From contig NZ_JAMQOT010000002.1 in assembly GCF_029502005.1 (NCBI RefSeq), forward strand, positions 62,001 through 126,000: DNA of 64,000 nucleotides, given 5' to 3'. The notes below the pieces were generated by a model. It had not been told where the DNA came from, made no database searches, and was given only the letters and a program-made list of their open reading frames with translations. This DNA is from Natrinema salsiterrestre (GTDB lineage Archaea > Halobacteriota > Halobacteria > Halobacteriales > Natrialbaceae). Position numbers and translations under genes: made by a program. Shown here piece by piece: positions 45,369 to 55,203 of the stretch (its first letter is position 1; each line of letters begins with the position of its first letter).

Positions 45369-45598
45369 CGAAGGCGACCGTTTTCGGCTACTCGATTCTC
45401 AGCGCGTCGATTTCGGTTCGAGAGACGCGAGCCAACGGCTGACCGGAGTACGCATACGAATTCTCGCGCGATGGAGACAGGGAAGTTCCGTCCCATCCCC
45501 ATCGTGATCGACCCGTTCGGTCGCCGGCCGCCAGTACCGAGGAGTCCTCGTTTGCGGGGATCGTCACGACCAGTATACTTTCACCGTGGTCACGGAAC

Positions 45599-45607
45599 CC
45601 CTTTAGG
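45599..45607 (+). promoter_or_regulatory. TATA box for mre11
   Basis: CCCTTTAGG lies about 28 bases before the mre11 ATG, consistent with a leaderless transcript. Confidence 0.5.
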
Positions 45608-45630
45608 GCCGGCCGGTCTACGAGGGGCCA

Positions 45631-47040
45631 ATGACGCGGGTGATTCATACGGGCGATACCCACATCGGGTACCAGCAGTACAACTCGCCCGACCGACGGC
45701 AGGACTTCCTCGAGGCGTTTCGTGCCGTCGTCGAGGACGCGGTCGCCGACGACGTCGACGCGGTGATCCACGCCGGCGACCTCTTCCACGACCGCCGGCC
45801 GGGACTGGTCGACCTGCAAGGGACCGTCGACATCCTCCGGACGCTTTCCGACGCCGACATACCCTTTCTCGCCGTCGTCGGCAATCACGAGTCGAAACGG
45901 GACGCCCAGTGGCTCGATCTCTTCGCGGATCTCGGGCTGGCGACGCGACTCGGTGCCGAGCCGATCCTCGTCGACGACACCGCGTTCTACGGACTCGACT
46001 TCGTTCCCCGCTCGCGCCGGGACGATCTCACCTACGACTTCGACGCGCTGCCGGACCGCGCTGACCACGCCACACTGGTCAGTCACGGCCTCTTCGAACC
46101 GTTCGCGCACGCCGACTGGGACACCGAAACCGTCCTCGAGGAGTCGACCGTCGACTTCGACGCCGTTCTGCTGGGCGACAACCACAAACCCGATACCGCG
46201 GAGGTACTCGAGACGTGGGTCACCTACTGCGGGTCGACCGAGCGTGCGAGCGCGAGCGAACGCGAGGACCGCGGATACAATCTCGTCGACTTCGAGGACG
46301 ACGGAACGGTCGGCATCAGCCGCCGCGGCCTCTCCTCGACCCGCGAGTTCGTCTTCGTCGACGTCGAACTCACCGACGACGAGGGAATCGATCGGGTTCA
46401 AGAGCGAGTCCGTCAGCACGACCTCGAAGACGCGGTCGTCATCGTCACCATCGAGGGGGAGGGTCGGCCCATCGCCCCGGCGGCCATCGAGGAACTCGCG
46501 ATCGACCGCGGTGCGCTCGTCGCCCGCGTCAACGACCGCCGAGACCTCCCGGATGCGGACGACGACGTCTCGGTGAGCTTCGCCAACCCGGACGACGCCG
46601 TCCGCGAACGGATACGCGAGATGGGGCTCAGCGACGCCGCGCTCGAGATCGACGAGACCGTTCGGAGCGACGAGACCGTCGACTCGAACGTCCGCGAATC
46701 CGTCGAACGGCGGGTCCGCGACCTCCTCGAGGACGACGAGTCGGCGTTCGAGCCCGCACCGGAGCGCGAACCCGGTGACGACGACGTGACGACGGTCGCC
46801 GACCACCTCGCCGACGAGTCCGCCGCCGCGACCGATACGGCCGATTCGGCCGACGCCGAATCAGCTGACGCCGAGCCGGAGGGTACGGAGGGAGACGCGG
46901 AAACGCCGGTCGCGGACCAGCAGGGAGCGACCGAGGCCGACGCCGCCGCGTCGACAACCGATGACGACGGGGTCGAAGACGCCGGCGAAGCCGATGAAAC
47001 AGCCGACGCCGACACCGCCTCCCTGGGTGATTTCGCGTGA
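45631..47040 (+). CDS. mre11: DNA repair nuclease Mre11
   Basis: The 469-residue protein has the Mre11 phosphoesterase motifs: Asp9 and His11 in TGDTHIGY, Asp50 in IHAGDLFHD, Asn and His in VVGNHESKRD, His in VSHGLFEP, and GDNHKPD where most homologues show GHxH. It cuts DNA ends for double-strand-break repair with Rad50. The C-terminal 120 residues are acidic and low-complexity (ADTADS-type). rad50 starts inside the last codon (GTGA overlap), so both are co-translated. Confidence 0.94.
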   Translation: MTRVIHTGDTHIGYQQYNSPDRRQDFLEAFRAVVEDAVADDVDAVIHAGDLFHDRRPGLVDLQGTVDILRTLSDADIPFLAVVGNHESKRDAQWLDLFADLGLATRLGAEPILVDDTAFYGLDFVPRSRRDDLTYDFDALPDRADHATLVSHGLFEPFAHADWDTETVLEESTVDFDAVLLGDNHKPDTAEVLETWVTYCGSTERASASEREDRGYNLVDFEDDGTVGISRRGLSSTREFVFVDVELTDDEGIDRVQERVRQHDLEDAVVIVTIEGEGRPIAPAAIEELAIDRGALVARVNDRRDLPDADDDVSVSFANPDDAVRERIREMGLSDAALEIDETVRSDETVDSNVRESVERRVRDLLEDDESAFEPAPEREPGDDDVTTVADHLADESAAATDTADSADAESADAEPEGTEGDAETPVADQQGATEADAAASTTDDDGVEDAGEADETADADTASLGDFA

Positions 47041-49721
47041 GAGTCGACCGCGTTCGCCTGCTGAACTTCAAGTGTTACGGCGACGCCGACCTCACGCTCG
47101 AGCGCGGCGTCACCGTCGTCCACGGCGTCAACGGCAGCGGGAAGTCGACGCTGCTCGAGGCGGTCTTCTTCGCGCTCTACGGTTCGAAAGCACTGGACGA
47201 CCGCACGCTCGACGACGTCATCACGACCGGCGAGGAGGAGTGCGAGGTCGAACTGTGGTTCACCCACGACGGCCGCGAGTACCGCGCCGAGCGCCATCTC
47301 AAACTGCGCGGCGACCGCGCGACGACGACGACCTGCGTCCTCGAGACGCCGACGGCGACGATCGAGGGTGCCCGCGACGTTCGCCGCGAGGTGACCGAAC
47401 TCCTGCGGATGGACGCCGAAGCGTTCGTCAACTGCGCGTACGTCCGGCAGGGCGAGGTCAACAAGCTCATCCATGCCTCGCCGAGCGATCGCCAGGACAT
47501 GATCGACGACCTCCTCCAGCTCGGCGCGCTCGAGGAGTACCGGGAACGAGCCAGCGAAGCGCGCCTCGGCGTCAAGAACGTCCTCGACGGCCAGCGGGAG
47601 GTCCTCGAAAACGTCCGACGGAAGGTGCAAGAGAAAGAGGAGAAGGACCTCCACGAGCGGCTGAACGGTCTCGAGTCCCGCCGGAGCGATGTCACGGAGG
47701 AGATCGACCACTACGAGGCACAGCGCGAGCAGGCCCGGGAGACCCTGGAGGCCGCCGTGGACGTCCTCGAACGTCACGAGGAGACCCGCGAGGAGATCGC
47801 GGCGCTCGACGAGGAGATCGAGGATCTCCGCTCGAAGATCAGCGACACCGAGCGCAAGCGCGACGAGGCCGGCGACGAGATCAGCGAGATTCGAGACCGG
47901 CGCGAGGAACTCGCTGACGAGCGCGCCGATCTCCTCGAGACCGTCGATCTCGAGAGCGACGATCCCGACGAAGAAGCGGTTCGGGACCGTATCGCCGACC
48001 TCGAGGCCCGCGACGAGGAACTCCGGGACGAACTCGAGGACGTTCGCGTGACGATCACCGAGGGGACCAACGAGGTCGAGCGGCTCCGCGAGGAGGCCAA
48101 CGACCTCGAGGGGGACGCCGAGGAGGCCCGTGCGGACGCCAACTCACTCGAGGAGCAGGTCGAGGCCGACGAGGAAGCGATCGCGGATCGCGAGGCGAAG
48201 CTCGACGACCTCGCGGACGACATCGAATCCGCGCGGGCGGCGTTCGACGACGCGCCGGTCGAGTTCGGCGCGGCCGACTCGCACCTCGAGGACCTCGAGA
48301 CCGAGCGCGAGGAACTGGTGGCGGAGATAAACGACGTCACCGCCGACATCCGGACCGCCGAGAACGCGATCGACGAGGCCGAACGACTGCTCGAGGAGGG
48401 GAAGTGTCCCGAGTGCGGCCAGCCGGTCGAGGACTCACCGCACGTGGACGTCCTGAGCGACCGGCGGGAGGAATTCGCCGACCTCGAGACCGAGCGCGAG
48501 GAACTCGAGGACCAGCGCGACGAGATCGACGAACGGATCGATCGTGCCGAAGACCTGCGCGAAGCCGAGCGGCGGGTCGACCGCCTCGAGGAGAACCGGA
48601 ACAACATCGAGCAGCTGCTCACCGAAAAGCGCGAGAGCCTCGCGGATCGGCGCGACCAGCGCGATCGGCTTCGCGACGACGCCGAGGAGTACGAGGCCGA
48701 GGCCGAAGCGAAACGGGCGGCAGCCGCGGACCGGGAAGACGAGGTCGCCGACGCGCGGGCGGATCTCGGTGAGATCAACGCCGAGCGAGGGGAGATCACG
48801 GAGACGCTCGAGACGCTCGAGCGCATCTCGGAGATCACCGACGAGCGGGCCGCCCTCGAGACCGAGATCGAAAACCTGCGCGAGCGGCGAGCTGACTGGG
48901 AGACGATGAACGACGAGCGCCGCGAGACGCTGTCCGAAAAGCGCGACCGCAAGCGCGACCTCGAGTCGGAGTTCGACGAGGACCGCGTCGAAACCGCCCG
49001 CGAGGACAGGGACAACGCCGAGCAGTACATCGAGAAGGTCGACGGGAAGCTCGATGAACTCGAGGACCGGCGCGACGAGATACAGAACGCGATCGGTGCC
49101 GCCGAGAACGAACTCGAGGAACTCGAGGAGCGACGCGAGGAACTCGAATCCGTCGAAGATCGCTGTGCCCAGCTCGAATCGCTCTACGAGGAAGCCGAGA
49201 CGTTGCAGACGACGTACGGAGAGCTGCGGACCGAACTGCGCCAGCGCAACGTCGAGACCCTCGAACGGCTCCTCAACGAGACGTTCGATCTGGTCTACCA
49301 GAACGACTCCTACGCGGCGATCGACCTCGACGGCGACTACCGGCTGACCGTCTACCAGAAGGACGGCGAGGCCCTCGAGCCCGAGCAGCTGTCCGGCGGC
49401 GAGCGGGCGCTGTTCAACCTCAGCCTGCGGTGTGCGATCTACCGACTGCTCGCCGAGGGCGTCGAGGGGACCGCCCCGATGCCGCCGCTGATCCTCGACG
49501 AGCCGACGGTCTTCCTCGATTCGGGCCACGTCACGCAACTCGTCTCGCTGGTCGAATCGATGCGCGATCTGGGCGTCGAACAGATCATTGTCGTCAGCCA
49601 CGACGAGGAACTCGTCGGCGCGGCCGACTCGCTCGTCCGCGTCGAGAAGGACGCGACGTCGAACCGCTCGCGACTCGAGCGCGGCGAGCCGCCGGAGACG
49701 GAGTTGCTCGCGTCGGATTAG
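47037..49721 (+). CDS. rad50: DNA repair ATPase Rad50
   Basis: The 894-residue SMC-like protein has Walker A at 31-38 (VNGSGKST), a long acidic coiled coil, the zinc hook CPECGQPV with Cys457 and Cys460, a second coiled coil, then signature LSGGERALF and Walker B LILDEPTVFLDSGH. It bridges and tethers DNA ends with Mre11. GTG start, overlapping the mre11 stop. Confidence 0.95.
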   Translation: MRVDRVRLLNFKCYGDADLTLERGVTVVHGVNGSGKSTLLEAVFFALYGSKALDDRTLDDVITTGEEECEVELWFTHDGREYRAERHLKLRGDRATTTTCVLETPTATIEGARDVRREVTELLRMDAEAFVNCAYVRQGEVNKLIHASPSDRQDMIDDLLQLGALEEYRERASEARLGVKNVLDGQREVLENVRRKVQEKEEKDLHERLNGLESRRSDVTEEIDHYEAQREQARETLEAAVDVLERHEETREEIAALDEEIEDLRSKISDTERKRDEAGDEISEIRDRREELADERADLLETVDLESDDPDEEAVRDRIADLEARDEELRDELEDVRVTITEGTNEVERLREEANDLEGDAEEARADANSLEEQVEADEEAIADREAKLDDLADDIESARAAFDDAPVEFGAADSHLEDLETEREELVAEINDVTADIRTAENAIDEAERLLEEGKCPECGQPVEDSPHVDVLSDRREEFADLETEREELEDQRDEIDERIDRAEDLREAERRVDRLEENRNNIEQLLTEKRESLADRRDQRDRLRDDAEEYEAEAEAKRAAAADREDEVADARADLGEINAERGEITETLETLERISEITDERAALETEIENLRERRADWETMNDERRETLSEKRDRKRDLESEFDEDRVETAREDRDNAEQYIEKVDGKLDELEDRRDEIQNAIGAAENELEELEERREELESVEDRCAQLESLYEEAETLQTTYGELRTELRQRNVETLERLLNETFDLVYQNDSYAAIDLDGDYRLTVYQKDGEALEPEQLSGGERALFNLSLRCAIYRLLAEGVEGTAPMPPLILDEPTVFLDSGHVTQLVSLVESMRDLGVEQIIVVSHDEELVGAADSLVRVEKDATSNRSRLERGEPPETELLASD

Positions 49722-49820
49722 CGCCGCTCGCCGCCGGACACTGTAGAGAGCAGTCGAACGCGGCCGGGCCGTATTAGCGGCGAAGTGGAACCGATCGATT
49801 TCGGTCTCTGCCCCTCTCGG

Positions 49821-50246
49821 TCAATCGCTTCGAACCGTCTCGAGGGCGTCCTCACACTCTTCGGTGATTCCATAGCCGCGTTCGCCCGCGACCTCGGTTT
49901 CCTCGAGCAGTCCGGCGGCCGAGAGGACCGTCAGCCGGCCGTGCAGGTCGCTCTCGCAGAAGTCGTAGCCGTCGAGCAAGCGGCGCACGCCGAGCGGACC
50001 CCGCTCGGAAAGTTCGACTAATAGCCCCAGCGTCTCCTCGTCGTGGACGTTCGTCAGCAGCGTCACGACCGGTTGACTGACGGTTCGTGCGGCAGTTTCG
50101 AGGGCGGATTCCTCCCCGATAGCCTCGAGGCGGTCGTTCTGGATGTAACACTCGTTACCGTTGTCGGGGTCGCGAACGAGACTCGCGCTGTCCGATCGTT
50201 TGAGAAGCAGGTATCGTTTGCCGGTGTCGTCCTCGACTGTTTTCAT
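49821..50246 (-). CDS. Haloarchaeal winged-helix-like protein (141 aa)
   Basis: The product has an N-terminal beta segment (KRYLLLKRSDSASLVRDPD with ECYIQNDRLEAIG), a helical centre (VTLLTNVHDEETLGLLVELSE) and a helix-turn-helix-like end (GPLGVRRLLDGYDFCESDLH, then LTVLSAAGLLEE). It overlaps the upstream membrane-protein gene (ATGA, 50243-50246). It is convergent with rad50. The family is haloarchaeal and has no known function. Confidence 0.75.
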   Translation of the reverse strand: MKTVEDDTGKRYLLLKRSDSASLVRDPDNGNECYIQNDRLEAIGEESALETAARTVSQPVVTLLTNVHDEETLGLLVELSERGPLGVRRLLDGYDFCESDLHGRLTVLSAAGLLEETEVAGERGYGITEECEDALETVRSD

Positions 50247-50758
50247 TGGTTGTCGTTCCGGGTCGGTGCCTGATCTTGGACGGCATCCCCCGAAGAAGTT
50301 GTGGCTGCGTCGTCCGGTGAAGCATCGGCCGATTCCGCGTTGGGTGCGTCGCCGTCCCCGTCGCCACTCTCGGTGTCGGTCCGGTCGTCCCGCTGAAACC
50401 GCCGATATCGGCGGGTGGCCAGACCGAACAGCAGGACGCCGGTGGCGACGAGAACGCCACCGCGAGCGATGCTGCCCTCGAAGACGACCAGTAGCAGACC
50501 GAGCGAGACGAGGAGGACGGCCGCATTGAGGACCAACACGAGCGCCCAGAACGTCTGAAGAACGTCGCCCGGAACGTCCGTCTCGGCAGTGGGAACGGTC
50601 GGCGGCTCGATCGCGTTCGCGAGATTCTGCAGGTCGTCGTCCTGCTCGTCGTTCTCGCCCCCTACCTGGGGAATGGTCAACCCGTCGCTCTCGGGATCGT
50701 AGAACTCCGCTTCCGGGTCCCACTCTTCGGGCTCGTTCTCGGTCCGGTCGAATACCAC
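50243..50758 (-). CDS. Acidic membrane protein (171 aa)
   Basis: The N-terminus is acidic with conserved-looking WDPEAEFYDPESDGLTIPQVG. Two hydrophobic helices follow (about 73-92 and 99-113), then a basic loop (ATRRYRRFQRDD), and the C-terminus is Asp/Ala/Thr-rich. Translation overlaps the 141-aa gene. It probably sits in the cytoplasmic membrane; its function is unknown. Confidence 0.72.
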   Translation of the reverse strand: MVFDRTENEPEEWDPEAEFYDPESDGLTIPQVGGENDEQDDDLQNLANAIEPPTVPTAETDVPGDVLQTFWALVLVLNAAVLLVSLGLLLVVFEGSIARGGVLVATGVLLFGLATRRYRRFQRDDRTDTESGDGDGDAPNAESADASPDDAATTSSGDAVQDQAPTRNDNQ

Positions 50759-50805
50759 GTACGGGGAGATTGACGAGCGGGAGGAAAAACGTTCGCTTCG
50801 CGGGT

Positions 50806-50991
50806 TCAGGCGAGCTCCTCGAGGGACAGCGTTTGCGAGGTCTCCACCCAGGCGAGGGGATTCTCCGCGTCGTAAAAGACGACGCCGTCCTCGGTCTCGT
50901 AGGACTCGACCGTCGCGGTCCCCGCAGGTTCGCTACTCGGTTCGCTCCGATCCGTCGCGTCGTCGTTCACATGGGTAGACACATCGATCAC
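50806..50991 (-). CDS. Acidic microprotein (61 aa), second of the pair
   Basis: The C-terminal half, ETEDGVVFYDAENPLAWVE then TSQTLSLEELA, matches the core of the 45-aa microprotein at 33371. The start is ambiguous: GTG codons at 50991, 50982 and 50970 are possible, and a TATA-like CCTATAAC is about 35 bases upstream of the first. It lies between the membrane-protein gene and polB. Confidence 0.65.
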   Translation of the reverse strand: MIDVSTHVNDDATDRSEPSSEPAGTATVESYETEDGVVFYDAENPLAWVETSQTLSLEELA

Positions 50992-51161
50992 CTGATCCTG
51001 TGCTATGTGTTACCACGTTATAGGTCTTGTTGCTCCCGCAAACGTCTGCTATCGGAGTGATACTCGTCGAACGGGATGTCCGTCCGACCGACGAACCAGG
51101 ACGATCGATGGGGCCGCGCTCTCCAGCTGAGACGACGGTCCTCGCGGGCGGGGATTGCAGG

Positions 51162-51170
51162 GGTTTTTAT
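51162..51170 (+). promoter_or_regulatory. TATA box for polB
   Basis: GTTTTTAT lies about 29 bases before the polB ATG, suggesting a leaderless or very short leader. Confidence 0.5.
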
Positions 51171-51194
51171 CCGGCGACTGCGAATCTCGGATCC

Positions 51195-53933
51195 ATGACT
51201 GAGGCGGGCCAGACCGGACTCGCGGAGTTCGGCGGCGATTCCGAGGAACGCGACGACCGGCCGGCGGAAGAGGCGGTCGCGATCGCCGGCAACGGCGGGG
51301 CCGAGGCCGCAGAGGTGATCGACGTCGTCGAGGAAACCCTCCCCCAACCCGAGGGCGAACTCGAGCTTGCCGTGATGCAGGTCGACTACACCATCGCAGG
51401 CTACGGTGACGAGGAACGGCCGATCATGCACGTCTTCGGGCGCACGACCGACGGCACGCTCGAGCACGTCCAGGTCGTCGGCTTCCAGCCGTACTTCTAC
51501 GCCCCGACGGACACCCTCGAGCGTCCGCCCGAGGAGCAGTACGACCGGCTGACGGGCAGTCGGGAGTACGGCGAGGACGGCGAGCCCTACGAGAGCATTC
51601 GGGGCGAGAAGCTGACGAAGATCTTCGGCCAGACGCCGCGCGACGTCGGGCAGGTGCGCGACGACTTCGAGCACTACGAGGCCGACATCCTGTTCCCGAA
51701 TCGGTTCCTGATCGACAAGGACATCCGCAGCGGTATCCGGGTCCCGGAGCGACGGGCCGACGACGATTCTCTGGTCGTCCCCCACACCGAAGTCGAGGCG
51801 ACTGACGTCGACGCCGACCCGCGCGTCAACACCTTCGACATCGAGGTCGACGACCGTCAGGGGTTCCCGGAGGACGGCGAGGAACCGATCGTCTGTCTCA
51901 CCAGCCACGATTCCTACCGCGACGAGTACATCATGTGGCTCTACGAGGCCCCCATCGGTGACGGCGATATCCCCACCGAAATCGACGACTACGACCCGAT
52001 CGAGGGCGAGATCGAGCACGAAGTACGGAGCTTCGAGGAAGAGGAAGCGATGCTCGAGGCGTTCATCGAGTACATTGACGAGACCGACCCCGACATCCTC
52101 ACGGGCTGGAACTTCGAGGACTTCGACGCGCCGTACTTCCTCGACCGCCTCGAGGAACTCGCCGGCCCGGACCACGAGTACGACCTCTCGATCGATCAGC
52201 TCTCTCGGGTCGACGAGGTCTGGCGCAGCAACTGGGGCGGCCCCGACATCAAGGGCCGGATCGTCTTCGACCTGCTCTACGCCTACCAGCGGACGGTGTT
52301 CTCCGAACTCGACTCCTACCGGCTCGACGCCGTCGGCGAGGCCGAACTGGGCGTCGGCAAGGAGCGCTACGCCGGCGACATCGGCGACCTCTGGGAGGGC
52401 GATCCGACCAGACTGCTCGAGTACAACCTCCGGGACGTCGAACTCTGCGTCGAGCTCGACCGCCAGCAGGAGATCATCGCGTTCTGGGACGAGGTGCGCT
52501 CGTTCGTCGGCTGCAAACTCGAGGACGCGCCGACGCCGGGCGACGCGGTCGACATGTACGTCCTCCACGAGGCCTACGGGCGGTTCGCGCTGCCGTCGAA
52601 GGGCCAGCAGGAGGCCGGCGAGGAGTACGAGGGCGGAGCGGTGTTCGAGCCGATCACGGGCGTCAAGGAGAACGTGACCGTGCTCGACCTGAAGTCGCTG
52701 TACCCGATGTGTATGGTGACGGTCAACGCCTCACCCGAGACGCGGGTCGATCCGGACGAATACGATGGCGAGACGTTCGTCGCGCCGACGCAACCCGAGC
52801 CGACCCACTTCCGAAAGGAACCGGACGGCGTCATGCGGGAGATGATCAACGAACTGCTCGCCGAGCGCGAGGAGAAGAAATCCCAGCGCAACGAGTACGA
52901 ACCCGGCACCAGGGAATACGAGCAGTACGACCGCCAACAGGGCGCGGTGAAGGTCATCATGAACTCGCTGTACGGCGTCTCGGGGTGGGAGCAGTTCCGA
53001 CTCTACGACAAGGACGCCGCCTCCGCGATTACCGCCACCGGCCGCGAAGTGATCGAGTTCACGGATACTGCCGCGGGCGAGCTGGATTACACCGTCGCAT
53101 ACGGAGACACGGACAGCGTCATGCTCGAGCTCGGCCCCGACGTGTCGAAGGAGGAAGCGATCGAGCAGTCATTCGAGATTGAGGAGTACATCAACGGCCG
53201 CTACGACGACTTCGCGCGCGACGATCTGAACGCCGAGGACCACCGGTTCCAGATCGAGTTCGAGAAGCTCTATCGACGGTTCTTCCAGGCCGGGAAGAAG
53301 AAACGCTACGCGGGCCACATCACGTGGAAGGAGGGCAAGGACGTCAACAACGTCGACATCGTCGGCTTCGAATACCAGCGCTCTGACATCGCGCCGATCA
53401 CCAAGGAGGTCCAACACCGCGTCATCGAGATGATCGTCCGCGAGGGCGACGTCGAAGGCGCGAAGGAGTACGTCAACGGCGTCATCGAGGACGTGCTGGC
53501 GGGCGAGATCTCCCTCGAGGACATCGCGATTCCGGGCGGGATCGGCAAGCGACTGGACAACTACGACACCGACACGGCACAGGTCAGGGGCGCGAAGTAC
53601 GCCAACCTGCTGCTCGGAACCAACTTCCAGCGCGGGAGCAAACCCAAGCGACTCTACCTCGACCGCGTCGACCCGTCGTTCTTCGAACGCCTCGAGGACG
53701 AAGAGGGGTTCGACGCCCGAACAGACCCCCTCTACGGCGCGTTCAAGCGCGACCCCGACGTCATCTGCTTCGAGTACGAGGATCAGATTCCCGAGGAGTT
53801 CGAGGTCGACTACGACAAGATGCTCGAGAAGACGCTGCAGGGCCCGATCGAGCGGATTCTCGAGGCACTGGACATCTCGTGGGACGAAGTAAAAAGCGGT
53901 CAGGAGCAGACTGGGCTGGACAGTTACATGTGA
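51195..53933 (+). CDS. polB: B-family DNA polymerase (PolB)
   Basis: The 912-residue polymerase has the 3'-5' exonuclease motifs (FDIEVDD near 215; LTGWNFEDFD; YNLRDVE) and the polymerase motifs A (LDLKSLYPM near 498), B (KVIMNSLYGVSG) and C (YGDTDS near 637). The active-site motifs are uninterrupted, so no intein is present. It is a replicative or repair polymerase. The first 50 residues are acidic linker. ATG 51195 is chosen because the upstream open frame contains non-coding promoter sequence. Confidence 0.95.
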   Translation: MTEAGQTGLAEFGGDSEERDDRPAEEAVAIAGNGGAEAAEVIDVVEETLPQPEGELELAVMQVDYTIAGYGDEERPIMHVFGRTTDGTLEHVQVVGFQPYFYAPTDTLERPPEEQYDRLTGSREYGEDGEPYESIRGEKLTKIFGQTPRDVGQVRDDFEHYEADILFPNRFLIDKDIRSGIRVPERRADDDSLVVPHTEVEATDVDADPRVNTFDIEVDDRQGFPEDGEEPIVCLTSHDSYRDEYIMWLYEAPIGDGDIPTEIDDYDPIEGEIEHEVRSFEEEEAMLEAFIEYIDETDPDILTGWNFEDFDAPYFLDRLEELAGPDHEYDLSIDQLSRVDEVWRSNWGGPDIKGRIVFDLLYAYQRTVFSELDSYRLDAVGEAELGVGKERYAGDIGDLWEGDPTRLLEYNLRDVELCVELDRQQEIIAFWDEVRSFVGCKLEDAPTPGDAVDMYVLHEAYGRFALPSKGQQEAGEEYEGGAVFEPITGVKENVTVLDLKSLYPMCMVTVNASPETRVDPDEYDGETFVAPTQPEPTHFRKEPDGVMREMINELLAEREEKKSQRNEYEPGTREYEQYDRQQGAVKVIMNSLYGVSGWEQFRLYDKDAASAITATGREVIEFTDTAAGELDYTVAYGDTDSVMLELGPDVSKEEAIEQSFEIEEYINGRYDDFARDDLNAEDHRFQIEFEKLYRRFFQAGKKKRYAGHITWKEGKDVNNVDIVGFEYQRSDIAPITKEVQHRVIEMIVREGDVEGAKEYVNGVIEDVLAGEISLEDIAIPGGIGKRLDNYDTDTAQVRGAKYANLLLGTNFQRGSKPKRLYLDRVDPSFFERLEDEEGFDARTDPLYGAFKRDPDVICFEYEDQIPEEFEVDYDKMLEKTLQGPIERILEALDISWDEVKSGQEQTGLDSYM

Positions 53934-54236
53934 GTCGGTCGCGAGCGCACGCAGGTCTCGATTGATGTCCCCTCGTGTCGTCTCAGACACCGTTTCGAGA
54001 TAGATATGTCGTACCGACCGTTTCTTCGCACCTTCGTATCGAACTCTAACGGCCGAAAACGACCGCTATACAGGATTCAATAGACCGTCACCGCCCGTCG
54101 CAGCGCAGCGAGTATATCGGGCTATCCAAACAGTGGTTTCCAAATACGAAAGTTATTTTTCTAATGCGAGACTGGATCCAATTGGATACGAAACCGTTAT
54201 CAGTCATACGACCCACCGTTTAGACGACAGAATACT
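53934..54236 (+). promoter_or_regulatory. suf operon upstream region with a 12-bp palindrome
   Basis: No gene lies here. ATCCAATTGGAT (54176-54187) is a perfect palindrome 50 bases before the sufC ATG, directly upstream of the CGAAACCGTTATC promoter element at about 54189-54201. This geometry suits a dimeric regulator. An AT-rich GTTATTTTTCTAATG stretch at about 54150-54165 lies further up. Iron-dependent regulation is a possibility because a DtxR-type gene is in the same cluster (inference). Confidence 0.55.
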
Positions 54237-55145
54237 ATGGCACGTCTCGAACTACGCAACCTGCATGCGGAAGTCGCGGAGGGCGACGAGAAGATTCTCG
54301 AGGGCGTCGATCTCGAAGTCCAGTCGGGCGAGATCCACGCCCTGATGGGGCCCAACGGCTCCGGGAAGTCGACGACGGCGAAGGTCATCGCCGGTCACCC
54401 CGCCTACGAAGTCACCGAGGGCGAGGTCCTGCTCCACCTCGAGGACGAGGAGTTCGGCGAGGACATCGAGATCGACGAGGACCAGCGCACCTGGAACCTC
54501 CTCGACCTCGAGCCCAACGAGCGCGCCGCGCTCGGCATCTTCCTGGGCTTCCAGTACCCGGCGGAGATCGAGGGCGTCACGATGACGAACTTCCTCCGAA
54601 CGGCGCTCAACGCCAAGATCGAGGAGCGCGAGGAGCTCTTCGAGGACGAGGAAGGCGAAGAGGCCGAGGAGGAAGACGAAGGCTTCGAGAACTCGCCGAT
54701 GGAAGGCCCCGCCGACGACGGCGAGGTCGGCGTCGCCGAGTTCCAGGGGATCCTCCAGGAGAAGATGGAACAGCTGGAGATGGACGAGAAGTTCGCCCAG
54801 CGCTACCTCAACGCCGGCTTCTCCGGCGGGGAGAAGAAACAGAACGAAGTGCTGCAGGCCGCCATCCTCGAGCCCTCGATCGCCGTCCTCGACGAGATCG
54901 ACTCGGGGCTCGACATCGACCGACTGCAGGACGTCTCGAACGGGATCAACGCGCTGCGCGACGAGCAGGGCACCGGGATCCTCCAGATCACCCACTACCA
55001 GCGCATCCTCGATTACGTCGAGCCCGATCACGTCCACGTGATGCTCGACGGCCAGATCGCCAAGAGCGGCGGTCCGGAGCTCGCCGAGAAGCTCGAGGAC
55101 AAGGGGTACGACTGGGTCCGCGACGAAGTCTACGGCACCGCGTAA
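54237..55145 (+). CDS. sufC: Fe-S cluster assembly ATPase SufC
   Basis: The 302-residue ABC ATPase has Walker A GPNGSGKST at 38-46, signature FSGGEKKQ around 195-202 and Walker B IAVLDEIDSGLD at 215-226. A strongly acidic insertion (about 130-166, EDEEGEEAEEEDEG) is absent from bacterial SufC and is a halophile feature. It powers cluster building on the SufB-SufD scaffold. Confidence 0.95.
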   Translation: MARLELRNLHAEVAEGDEKILEGVDLEVQSGEIHALMGPNGSGKSTTAKVIAGHPAYEVTEGEVLLHLEDEEFGEDIEIDEDQRTWNLLDLEPNERAALGIFLGFQYPAEIEGVTMTNFLRTALNAKIEEREELFEDEEGEEAEEEDEGFENSPMEGPADDGEVGVAEFQGILQEKMEQLEMDEKFAQRYLNAGFSGGEKKQNEVLQAAILEPSIAVLDEIDSGLDIDRLQDVSNGINALRDEQGTGILQITHYQRILDYVEPDHVHVMLDGQIAKSGGPELAEKLEDKGYDWVRDEVYGTA

Positions 55146-55203
55146 CCGAATCCGACTAGAACAACCGTAATAACGCTACAGCCGTAAACACAACTACATC
55201 AAT

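Noticed and set aside
51195-53933. Possible intein in polB
   Set aside because: Motifs A, B and C are continuous and the gene is of normal length.
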